Assembly: GCA_054601695.1 (NCBI GenBank)
Contig: BAAHQB010000039.1
Location: forward strand, 496,001-560,000
Source: Amorphochlora amoebiformis
Taxonomy: Eukaryota; Cercozoa; Chlorarachniophyceae
Direction of reading: 5' to 3'
DNA: 64,000 nt
The notes beneath the pieces are model-generated. The model did not search any database and was not told where the DNA came from. It worked only from the letters and a program-made list of their open reading frames with translations. Positions 53,870 to 64,000 of this stretch are shown here, piece by piece. Position 1 is the stretch's first letter; each line of letters starts with the position of its first letter. A program made the translations under genes and the position numbers.

Positions 53870-54459
53870 CATACATACATATATACATATGTATGAATTA
53901 AATATTTTACATATATAAATTGTTGATATTCGCAAATGGTACTCTGGGATTAGGTTCGATCGAAGTCCGTTTGAATTCGGACGAATGATAGTTGATAACT
54001 CATGTGCGGTAGTCGGGTACTCCTTTCTACCTCCGGAACCTATGGGTTCCGTCGGTTCCGGGGTGCTTGGGTTCCGAACCCATTTTGGCCTACTAGTCGT
54101 AACGTATTCTATCGAGGGTCTAACTCCTTGCTGTTAACAAGCTGTAGGTTCCGCGCAAGCTACACATGCTGTAGCAATAAAGACATGTAACAACGTTCGA
54201 TCTGATTTTTAGATATCTTAATGTTTACCTACGTATACAATATAATATGTAACATATACTAGATATATACTAAAGTTCAATATGTAAAAACCTATCGTAA
54301 ATGTCCTCGAAGGCTTTAGATCTGATACTTGCCATTGATAACCCCTCAGGAAGCTGGGATAAGGATATCTCCTGAATTGAAAACTGTGCTTCATCTTGAA
54401 GGGTGGGATAGGATAAACATTTACAGTCACTGTTCTTCCGATATTTTAATTTGTTTCAT

Positions 54460-54537
<78 letters not shown>

Positions 54538-54914
54538 TGTATATCTATATTTATATAACATGTGTATATATTGTTACATATATTATAATGTAAATATATC
54601 TACATACTTACAATACCTTTCTGCGTAAATGTGTACATGTTAGGACCAATATCATTACATACATATACACCTGATTTATAAAATATATATAAATAAAAAG
54701 TTTATATTCCCGAAGGACTGTGCGTGTAATACTTCGTGTATATACATTATTGTATTCACTAAAGTCTAATGTTACATTATTCGTATGCATATAATCCGTT
54801 TATATGTATTGGTATATTCTCGGATATCTAATATAACATGTGTGTATTACATGTGTGAAACAAGTAATATTATATGTGTGTACAATGATGTATATAAACG
54901 AAGTATGTACACAC

Positions 54915-54956
<42 letters not shown>

Positions 54957-55015
54957 TGTTCGGCAAAGGAACCGGTCGGTATTACTCTCAAGTATTCGAA
55001 AGGGGTAATGTGTTT

Positions 55016-55075
<60 letters not shown>

Positions 55076-55314
55076 ACATATAATCCCAATCCAAGGGAAT
55101 ATGTCTGATGATTTTCAACCGACTTCCAGTTGTATACCATACTGCTACGCTGACAGTATTATATATATATATATATATTATATATATATATATATATGTA
55201 TAAATGTATGTATATATATATATATATAATATATATATATATATATGTCTGTATATATATTATATATTATATATATGCATTAAAAATGAAGTATAAATAC
55301 AGACATATATTGTG

Positions 55315-55356
<42 letters not shown>

Positions 55357-55418
55357 ATACCGAATCATTTTTAAGTATTTGAGGCGTAATGTATAGATAC
55401 ATATATTACATATAAAAT

Positions 55419-55458
<40 letters not shown>

Positions 55459-55487
55459 AAATATATACATATATATAGATATATATC

Positions 55488-55527
<40 letters not shown>

Positions 55528-56439
55528 TACTATTTCTGTGATTTATTACAACATCAATGCATTGCAATGTAATACAATATAGAATAATAGAATATGTAAA
55601 TTATAACTAAAATGCGAACATACATGTAATAATAATACTAAAATACGTACATATATGTAATAATAATACTAAAATACGTACATATATGTAATAATACTAC
55701 TAAAATGCGAACATATATGTAATAATAATACTAAAATACGTACATATATGTAATAATACTACTAAAATACGTACATATATGTAATAATAATACTAAAATA
55801 CGTACATATATGTAATAATAATACTAAAATACGTACATATATGTAATAATAATACTAAAATACGTACATATATGTAATAATAATACTAAAATACGTACAT
55901 ATATGTAATAATAATACTAAAATACGTACATATATGTAATAATAATACTAAAATACGTACATATATGTAATAATAATACTAAAATACGTACATATATGTA
56001 ATAATAATACTAAAATACGTACATATATGTAATAATAATACTAAAATACGTACATATATGTAATAATAATACTAAAATACGTACATATATGTAATAATAA
56101 TACTAAAATACGTACATATATGTAATAATAATACTAAAATACGTACATATATGTAATAATAATACTAAAATACGTACATATATGTAATAATAATACTAAA
56201 ATACGTACATATATGTAATAATAATACTAAAATACGTACATATATGTAATAATAATACTAAAATACGTACATATATGTAATAATAATATCAAAAGTTGTA
56301 CATATATGTAATAATAATACTAAAATACATACATATATAGTAAAATACATACATATCCAGGATTCGAGTTCGATTTCTGTTGAGCGTAAGGTCTTATATA
56401 TATTATCATATACGCATATATATTTTATTTAATATGTTT

Positions 56440-56497
<58 letters not shown>

Positions 56498-56563
56498 AAT
56501 ATATATGTGTATATGTAAATATATATATGTGTATGTATGTATATATATATGTGTGTGTGTAAA

Positions 56564-56600
<37 letters not shown>

Positions 56601-56601
56601 G

Positions 56602-56638
<37 letters not shown>

Positions 56639-56669
56639 TATATATATGTGTGTGCATAATATATGCATA

Positions 56670-56710
<41 letters not shown>

Positions 56711-56741
56711 GTGTATAAGGTGTAAATATAATCATATACAC

Positions 56742-56811
<70 letters not shown>

Positions 56812-56879
56812 CTTCTATATGTTTCCATTGAGCCTAATGTCTTATATATAATCATATACGCATATTATATATTATATAC

Positions 56880-56919
<40 letters not shown>

Positions 56920-57048
56920 GTATACTTAGTCTTATATTTGTTTTCCATTGAGCGTAAGGTCTCATACATATATCTGAAAATACAGTCTTACAAATATATA
57001 TATATATATTATATATATATTATATTATTATTATATATATATATTTAT

Positions 57049-57087
<39 letters not shown>

Positions 57088-57137
57088 AATACATACATGT
57101 GGAAGTACACATACAAGTATCTAATCCCACCAGCAAA

Positions 57138-57186
<49 letters not shown>

Positions 57187-57198
57187 GTATATGGATAT

Positions 57199-57229
<31 letters not shown>

Positions 57230-57644
57230 GTATACATATATATATATATATACATATATATTCGACGCCACATACAAATATCTAATACCCCACCAGGTGA
57301 ATGCGACATATATATATATATATATATATGTATGTATACATATATATATATATATATATACATACATATATATATATATACATACATATATATATATATA
57401 TTACATATATATTCGACGCCACATACAAATATCTAATACCCCACCAGGTGAATGCGACACCAGGAAAATCCTTCATGATCTCAGGTAACTTTACAATCAC
57501 TCCATCCTCGCTCCTCTCTCTCCCTCCGTCTCTCTCTCTCTCTCTCTCTCACTCTCTTTCTCTCTCTCACTCTCTTCTCTCTCTCACTCTCTTCTCTCTC
57601 TCACTCTCTTCTCTCTCTCTCTCACTCTCTTCTCTCTCTCTCTC

Positions 57645-57737
<93 letters not shown>

Positions 57738-57816
57738 ACTCTCTTCTCTCTCTCTCTCACTCTCTCACTCTCTTCTCTTCTCTCTCTCTCACTCTCTTCT
57801 CTCTCTCTCACTCTCT

Positions 57817-57895
<79 letters not shown>

Positions 57896-58191
57896 ACTCT
57901 CTTCTCTCTCTCTCTCACTCTCTTCTGTCTCTTGTCACTCTTGTCTCTACCTCTCTCTTCTCTCTCTCTCTCTCACTCTCTTCTCTCTCTCTCTCACTCT
58001 CTTCTCTCTCTCTCTCTCACTCTCTTCTCTCTCTCTCTCTCACTCTTTTCTCTCTCTCTCTCTCACTCTTCTCTCTCACTCTCTTCTCTCTCTCTCTCTC
58101 ACTCTCTTCTCTCTCTCTCTCACTCTCTTCTCTCTCTCTCTCACTCTCTTCTCTCTCTCTCTCACTCTCTTCTCTCTCTCTCTCACTCTCT

Positions 58192-58228
<37 letters not shown>

Positions 58229-58300
58229 ACTCTCTTCTCTCTCTCTCTCACACTCTCTTCTCTCTCTCTCACACTCTCTTCTCTCTCTCTCTCACTCTCT

Positions 58301-58359
<59 letters not shown>

Positions 58360-58486
58360 CACTCTCTTCTCTCTCTCTCTCTCACTCTCTTCTCTCTCTC
58401 TCTCTCACTCTCTTCTCTCTCTCTCTCTCTCACTCTCTTCTCTCTCTCTCTCTCTCACTCTCTTCTCTCTCTCTCTCTCACTCTCT

Positions 58487-58523
<37 letters not shown>

Positions 58524-58927
58524 ACTCTCTTCTCTCTCTCTCTCTTCCTCTCTCTCTCTCTCCTCTTCTCTCTCTTCTCTCTCTCTCGTATATCTCTCTC
58601 ATCTCTCTGTCTTGTCTCTCTTTGTCCTATCCCTCTCATCTCTCTCTCTCTCTCCCTTCTCTCTCTTCTCTCTCTTTCCCTCTTATATATCTCTCTCCTA
58701 TCTCCCTTATTTCTTCTATCTCTCTCTCTCTCTCTTATATATCTCTCTCTTTATCGATCTCCATTTCACTCTCTTCTAACTCTCTCTCTCTCTCTCTCCC
58801 CATCTCTCTCTCTCTTTTTCTTATCTCTCCCTCTCTCTCTTTCTCTTTTCTCTCTCTCTCTCTTATCTCTCTCTCTCTCTCTTATCTCTCTCTCTTATCA
58901 CTCTCTCTTATCACTCTCTCTCCCTCT

Positions 58928-58967
<40 letters not shown>

Positions 58968-59091
58968 ATATATCTCTCTCACTTCTGGAGGGTTAGGGTT
59001 AGGGTTAGGGTTAGGGTTAGGGTTAGGGTTAGGGTTTTTTGCTGTCCATCTATTTGGGTTAGGTTTAGTTTTTGGATGTTTTCTATAATGA

Positions 59092-59153
<62 letters not shown>

Positions 59154-59659
59154 TATGTATAAATATGTATATTGATAAACTAAAAAATTTTAAATTTTTT
59201 AATTATGCGCTTGATATAGAGTTATGCTAATTCTTGAGGATATATATATATATATATATACATATAATATATTCATATATATATATATATATACATAACA
59301 TATATATTTAATATAAATGTATATAAAGAGATATATTACCAACAAGTATATTTATATTGATATATTTAGCCCCCAGATGCGTCCCAGAAGTCATCCATGA
59401 AATCGAAAAAGCCCCCGTAACGCATAAGCTTATTATCGGCGCTATCTGCAGTAATAACATTCTTTTTTCGTGTCCTATTTCTGAAATTATATATCGGAGT
59501 TAATGTATATATGTATGTGTGTGTGTGTGTAAATATATGTATATATGCATGTATGTATGTACATAATATGAGATAGTATATATATATATATATATGACAT
59601 TTGTTGCAACGATGGCTCTAGTCTCACGCACCATTGTTATATACGTATATATATGTATA

Positions 59660-59692
<33 letters not shown>

Positions 59693-59745
59693 GTATATGT
59701 ATGTATAAGGATATATATTTGTATACATATATATATAATAAATAT

Positions 59746-59777
<32 letters not shown>

Positions 59778-59805
59778 GCGTGTATATACATACATATTAT
59801 ATATA

Positions 59806-59847
<42 letters not shown>

Positions 59848-59928
59848 GCATACATATATGTATATATTTCTTCATATGCACATGTATACGACGGTTGCAA
59901 CAATGACTCTAAACACATATACACACAC

Positions 59929-59975
<47 letters not shown>

Positions 59976-60034
59976 TTGATATACACATATGTGACAGTCG
60001 TTGCAACGGTTACTCTGATCTCATGCAGTATTTA

Positions 60035-60076
<42 letters not shown>

Positions 60077-60098
60077 CATAGACATACATACATATACA

Positions 60099-60130
<32 letters not shown>

Positions 60131-60315
60131 GTGTATATATATATATATATATAATTATACAATGTATATATAATTATACTATATATATATATATATATAT
60201 ATTTATTTATTTATTTATATGGCAGTCGTTGCAACGGTTACGCTGATTTCCTGCACCATGTATATGTTCTGCTACAAGCAGCTCGACATCATCGATGCTA
60301 AAGCTTGGAGGGTGA

Positions 60316-60358
<43 letters not shown>

Positions 60359-60372
60359 CGTATAATATATAT

Positions 60373-60421
<49 letters not shown>

Positions 60422-60466
60422 GTAATATACCGCTGGACATCATCGATGCTAAAGCTTGGAGGGTGA

Positions 60467-60516
<50 letters not shown>

Positions 60517-60521
60517 GTATG

Positions 60522-60615
<94 letters not shown>

Positions 60616-60652
60616 CCGCTGGATGTCATCGATGCTAAAGCTTGGAGGGTGA

Positions 60653-60696
<44 letters not shown>

Positions 60697-60761
60697 GTAT
60701 GTATATTATATATATATATATATATATGTGTATATATATAATATACATATATTATACATAT

Positions 60762-60802
<41 letters not shown>

Positions 60803-60839
60803 CCGCTGGACATCATCGATGCTAAAGCTTGGAGGGTGA

Positions 60840-60907
<68 letters not shown>

Positions 60908-60948
60908 GTACATACACACACACACACATATTTATATATTATACATAT

Positions 60949-60992
<44 letters not shown>

Positions 60993-61029
60993 CCGCTGGA
61001 CATCATCGATGCTAAAGCTTGGAGGGTGA

Positions 61030-61069
<40 letters not shown>

Positions 61070-61101
61070 ACTTTGGATATCATCGATGCCATACGTACAT
61101 A

Positions 61102-61185
<84 letters not shown>

Positions 61186-61318
61186 ATATATATATATATA
61201 TATATAAAATATGTATATAATAAATATATATATATATGTAAATATATCAGGAGGAATACAAGGACTCTCGGATCCGTTCAAAGGTGTGTAAACTTGGGGG
61301 TTTTATTTGTGTATGTGC

Positions 61319-61406
<88 letters not shown>

Positions 61407-61572
61407 TAAGATACACGTATACATATTATATGTACTTAGAAATGAATACATCTAGCACATAAAAAAAAAACGAGGGTTTGGGCGTGTTATAATTTTACGA
61501 ACAATACAATCTCATGAATGCGGTGGATATATTCAAAAGTTTTGTATGTAAATATGTATATACGAATGCATG

Positions 61573-61606
<34 letters not shown>

Positions 61607-61810
61607 GTATGGACATATATGTCTTTTTTTTTCAAATATATATAATATAGATCGCCAATGACATCAAGCACTCGGGCGACTCTGACTCGCTTCCAGGTAC
61701 ACGTCAAACTCTGCATATAAATGCAATTATCAAAGTGTAATAAACTCCAAATAATTTCAGTTGTCTCTCCCATTGACGAATCTAAGCTGACGACTCCGAT
61801 TATTTCTTGA
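52523..61810 (+). CDS. Gene E: single-pass membrane protein, product not recognised
   Basis: Fourteen exons: 52523-52714, 52802-52876, 53609-53723, 54013-54098, 54350-54462, 54956-55004, 55096-55155, 56361-56390, 57448-57484, 59370-59450, 60226-60311, 61251-61283, 61651-61696, 61761-61810. They total 1053 nt (350 residues plus TGA) with every phase agreeing. The N-terminus [15 protein letters not shown] looks like a signal sequence. The long middle part has several Cys and N-glycosylation sequons (NFS, NAT), as in a lumenal domain. One strong membrane segment, [17 protein letters not shown], spans the 59370/60226 junction and is followed by a charged ~60-residue cytosolic tail ending in [13 protein letters not shown]. 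Introns grow from 87 nt near the promoter to over 1 kb and contain TA, a 31-bp satellite, CT and exon-edge copies. Exon 54350-54462 has the weakest donor (GTATAT at the start of TA repeat). Confidence 0.75.
55590..56330 (+). repeat. 31-bp tandem repeat in a gene E intron
   Basis: About 23 nearly identical units of 'acgtacatatatgtaataat' plus 'aatactaaaat'. 'tacatatatgta' is a perfect palindrome in each unit. Confidence 0.97.
56800..56970 (+). repeat. Two donor-side copies of gene E exon 56361-56390
   Basis: 'ccattgagcctaatgtctta' (56826) and 'ccattgagcgtaaggtctca' (56944) match the exon end 'ctgttgagcgtaaggtctta'. The second keeps an intact donor. Confidence 0.85.
57085..57312 (+). repeat. 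Acceptor-side copies upstream of gene E exon 57448-57484
   Basis: 'cgccacatacaaatatctaa' plus 'taccccaccaggtgaatgcgaca' at 57265-57307 is identical to the true acceptor region at 57415-57457. A more diverged copy is at about 57103-57138. Confidence 0.9.
57505..58985 (+). repeat. 1.5 kb CT array in a gene E intron
   Basis: (CT)n with frequent CACTCTCTTCTCT variants, ending in a short TA tract. Its SLSLS translation is not protein. TTAGGG units follow at 58989-59035. Confidence 0.95.
59590..60035 (+). repeat. Three acceptor-side copies of gene E exon 60226-60311
   Basis: 'gttgcaacgatggctctagt', 'gttgcaacaatgactctaaa' and 'gtcgttgcaacggttactct' match the exon's first 35 nt. The last also keeps the ACAG acceptor. 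Confidence 0.85.
60420..61095 (+). repeat. Four to five donor-side copies of gene E exon 60226-60311
   Basis: 'gacatcatcgatgctaaagc' plus 'ttggagggtgagaata' recurs at about 60437, 60620, 60808 and 60996, with a decayed fifth near 61074. The four good copies have intact GTGAGA donors but no acceptor in front. Confidence 0.95.
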
Positions 61811-62038
61811 GCAGAACATATTTAGAGTAATTTTTTTTTAAATATCCAATGATCATTGCGAACTCAGTAAAAAATTGTCCAGTTTTGGGAAGTTTATCGT
61901 AGAAATTTTTCACTTCGATTCAAGTTAAAAACGAACATACGTATAACTAGATCTTAAGTAGATAGATTTCAATGCCGTGCAGAAGCACATATATATGTGT
62001 ATTTATGATATCATGGTATATACTAGATATATATCTAG

Positions 62039-62070
<32 letters not shown>

Positions 62071-62664
62071 ATATATATATATATATATATGTAATATCTA
62101 TCTGGTGATTATCATGACTCTACATGATGGATACGAACGATCTCTAGGATCTCACATATAGATGATATCTAGAATGTTATGTATCTAAGCTCTAGAAGCT
62201 ACTGGAGCTATGACTGCATCTAGGTAATGATCGCCTGCTGTGCTTTCAGGATCGAACAAAATAACAAGTAACCATGCTTGTTACTTGTGATACTTTGTCT
62301 TGGGTCTAGTAGGTATCTGTGTGTGGAATTTGAACGACATGATTGCAAACCAAAAATTAAACTCGTTACTGCGAATCATTAGCCGATGTAAGCTACTAGA
62401 GCTAGTACGTAACACTAGCACGGAATGATCTTGATAGCTCAGCCTAAGCAAAGCCACTGGCGCCTGCCTGACAGTGCCTGACAGTGCCTGACAGTGCCTG
62501 ACAGTGCCTGACAGTGCCTGACAGTACCCGACAGTGCCTGTGAAGCTTGGCATCACTAATACTGAACGTAAGCTGAGGCCGGCAAAATCTCAACATAATT
62601 GAGGTTATCTTCGGGAAGATTCTGAGTGTATAAGTCACTGGGTAATATTGATGGAGAAATATAT

Positions 62665-62705
<41 letters not shown>

Positions 62706-62817
62706 GTGTATGTATGCATTTACACGTATATGTACACGAATTTACACATATACGAGAAATGTTTCATTTTTGTTATGTGTTTTACGTACGTATATATCGT
62801 ATACATATTATATATGT

Positions 62818-62855
<38 letters not shown>

Positions 62856-62868
62856 TTTGTCTATATAA

Positions 62869-62911
<43 letters not shown>

Positions 62912-62924
62912 ATATATATATATT

Positions 62925-62955
<31 letters not shown>

Positions 62956-63038
62956 ATATATACATATATATACATATATGTACATGTGTATACTATATAT
63001 TCCACACATATACACACAACACACACACATATGTATAG

Positions 63039-63095
<57 letters not shown>

Positions 63096-63179
63096 ATGCA
63101 TATATAGAATTTGTCAATCAAACGAATACATATGAAAAGACATCAGATGTCTAGAAATATACATATATATACATGTATA

Positions 63180-63239
<60 letters not shown>

Positions 63240-63274
63240 GTATGTATGTATATATGTATATATATACATATAAT

Positions 63275-63306
<32 letters not shown>

Positions 63307-63398
63307 ATATATATAATATGAATTATAATTATGTGTATGTACATGCGACATGTACATATGAATTTATATATTTTTATGTATCTCTGTAGATATATATA

Positions 63399-63450
<52 letters not shown>

Positions 63451-63599
63451 AATGTACACTATGTACATACATAATATGTATATGTATGTATACAACACAA
63501 TGTATGAATATGTATCTTTATGTGTACAAAAATATACCAATATGCATGTATATATATATATATATATATATATACTAATAATAATAATAGTGTATTTAC
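61811..63599. other. Sequence downstream of gene E
   Basis: Non-repetitive and stop-rich from 61811 to 62640, apart from TA tracts near 62040-62090 and the 10-bp tandem array at 62467-62535; then TA microsatellite to 63599. No gene seen on either strand apart from the gene G exon that follows. Confidence 0.5.
62460..62540 (+). repeat. 10-bp tandem repeat
   Basis: Seven to eight units of CCTGACAGTG downstream of gene E. Confidence 0.95.
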
Positions 63600-63662
63600 G
63601 TAGAGGTCCTCATTCGGATCAAATTCACTGAAATCGCCTAAAGCTTCTTCCAAACCATCTCC
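63600..63662 (-). CDS. Single exon of a further minus-strand gene (gene G)
   Basis: Between TACTTCAG and a GTAAAT donor the minus strand reads 21 acidic codons, GDGLEEALGDFSEFDPNEDL plus Tyr, phase 0 at both ends. A degraded copy of its acceptor side lies just upstream on the minus strand at about 63700-63745, as with exons of genes A-E. The rest of the gene is outside the window or hidden in TA repeat. Confidence 0.55.
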
Positions 63663-63667
63663 CTGAA

Positions 63668-63699
<32 letters not shown>

Positions 63700-63708
<9 letters not shown>

Positions 63709-63745
63709 TGAAGTCTGCCAGGGCTTTCTCCGAACTATATTCCTG
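63700..63745 (-). repeat. Acceptor-side copy of the gene G exon
   Basis: The minus strand reads ATACCAGGAATATAGTTCGG then AGAAAGCCCTGGCAGACTTC, a diverged copy of the acceptor and first 40 nt of exon 63662-63600. Confidence 0.65.
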
Positions 63746-63755
63746 GTATAATAAT

Positions 63756-63795
<40 letters not shown>

Positions 63796-63922
63796 GTGTG
63801 TATATACATATTTGATAGATTTATATAGAGGTATGTTATATGTTATATTTGTTCATATATATATATATATAAATATATATATATATGTATAGATATATAT
63901 GCATACATACACGTATATATAC

Positions 63923-63995
<73 letters not shown>

Positions 63996-64000
63996 TTATA

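Noticed and set aside
54040-54080. GGGTTCCGAACCC resembling a tRNA T-arm
   Set aside because: No acceptor or anticodon arm can be drawn around it, and the sequence is coding in gene E.
57540-58980. 492-codon Ser/Leu frame
   Set aside because: Pure CT array inside a gene E intron; no start context or conserved sequence.
59034-59080. True chromosome end at the TTAGGG tracts
   Set aside because: Arrays are short, occur in both orientations and are followed by further exons in phase, so they are interstitial.

Overview
This is a nuclear window from a eukaryote, and its protein-coding genes are cut into very small exons. Low-complexity DNA makes up most of the length: (TA)n, GA/CT, telomere-type CCCTAA/TTAGGG and several private satellites. 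Long reading frames such as YIYIY, SLSLS, PNPNP and RVRVR are translations of these repeats. The real genes appear when short, non-repetitive, GC-richer islands are read as GT-AG exons and joined by phase. I spliced five genes by eye; in four of them every junction keeps frame. The TTAGGG repeat, a DUF2358-type (plastid-associated) protein and a leader with a signal peptide plus a Ser/Arg-rich stretch suggest a photosynthetic protist or alga with a complex plastid. The species is not identified.

Layout. Gene A (+, 2549-9266) is a 176-codon DUF2358/NTF2-like protein in 12 exons. Gene B (-, 18529 down to 10915 or beyond) is an RBBP9/YdeN-type alpha/beta hydrolase with a plastid-type leader; the expected catalytic Ser and His are both replaced. 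Gene C (+, from 19300) is a seven-membrane-segment protein; in-phase exons continue after it to a stop at 47676, either as a very long tail or as a second gene. Gene D (-, 52314-50624) is a compact paralogue of the gene C membrane domain with ordinary introns of 52-82 nt. Gene E (+, 52523-61810) is a 350-residue single-pass membrane protein in 14 exons. One exon of a further minus-strand gene lies at 63662-63600. B/C and D/E are divergent pairs; A/B and C/D converge on unique, gene-poor sequence.

The unusual biology is in the introns. Introns of A, B, C and E are filled with repeats, and nearly every one carries extra degraded copies of an adjacent splice junction (exon edge plus splice site). 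Donor-side copies lie downstream of the exon and acceptor-side copies upstream. Many introns also switch into telomeric repeat within about 15 nt of the donor, and some acceptors end directly in CCCTAG or CCCTCAG. Gene D, a paralogue of C, lacks all of this. The inferred process is recurrent tandem duplication across exon-intron borders together with telomeric-repeat insertion, leaving decoy splice sites that the cell must ignore.

Limits: exon models rest on open frame, GT/AG dinucleotides and phase consistency, supported for A and B by remembered family motifs. No transcript, alignment or search was available.
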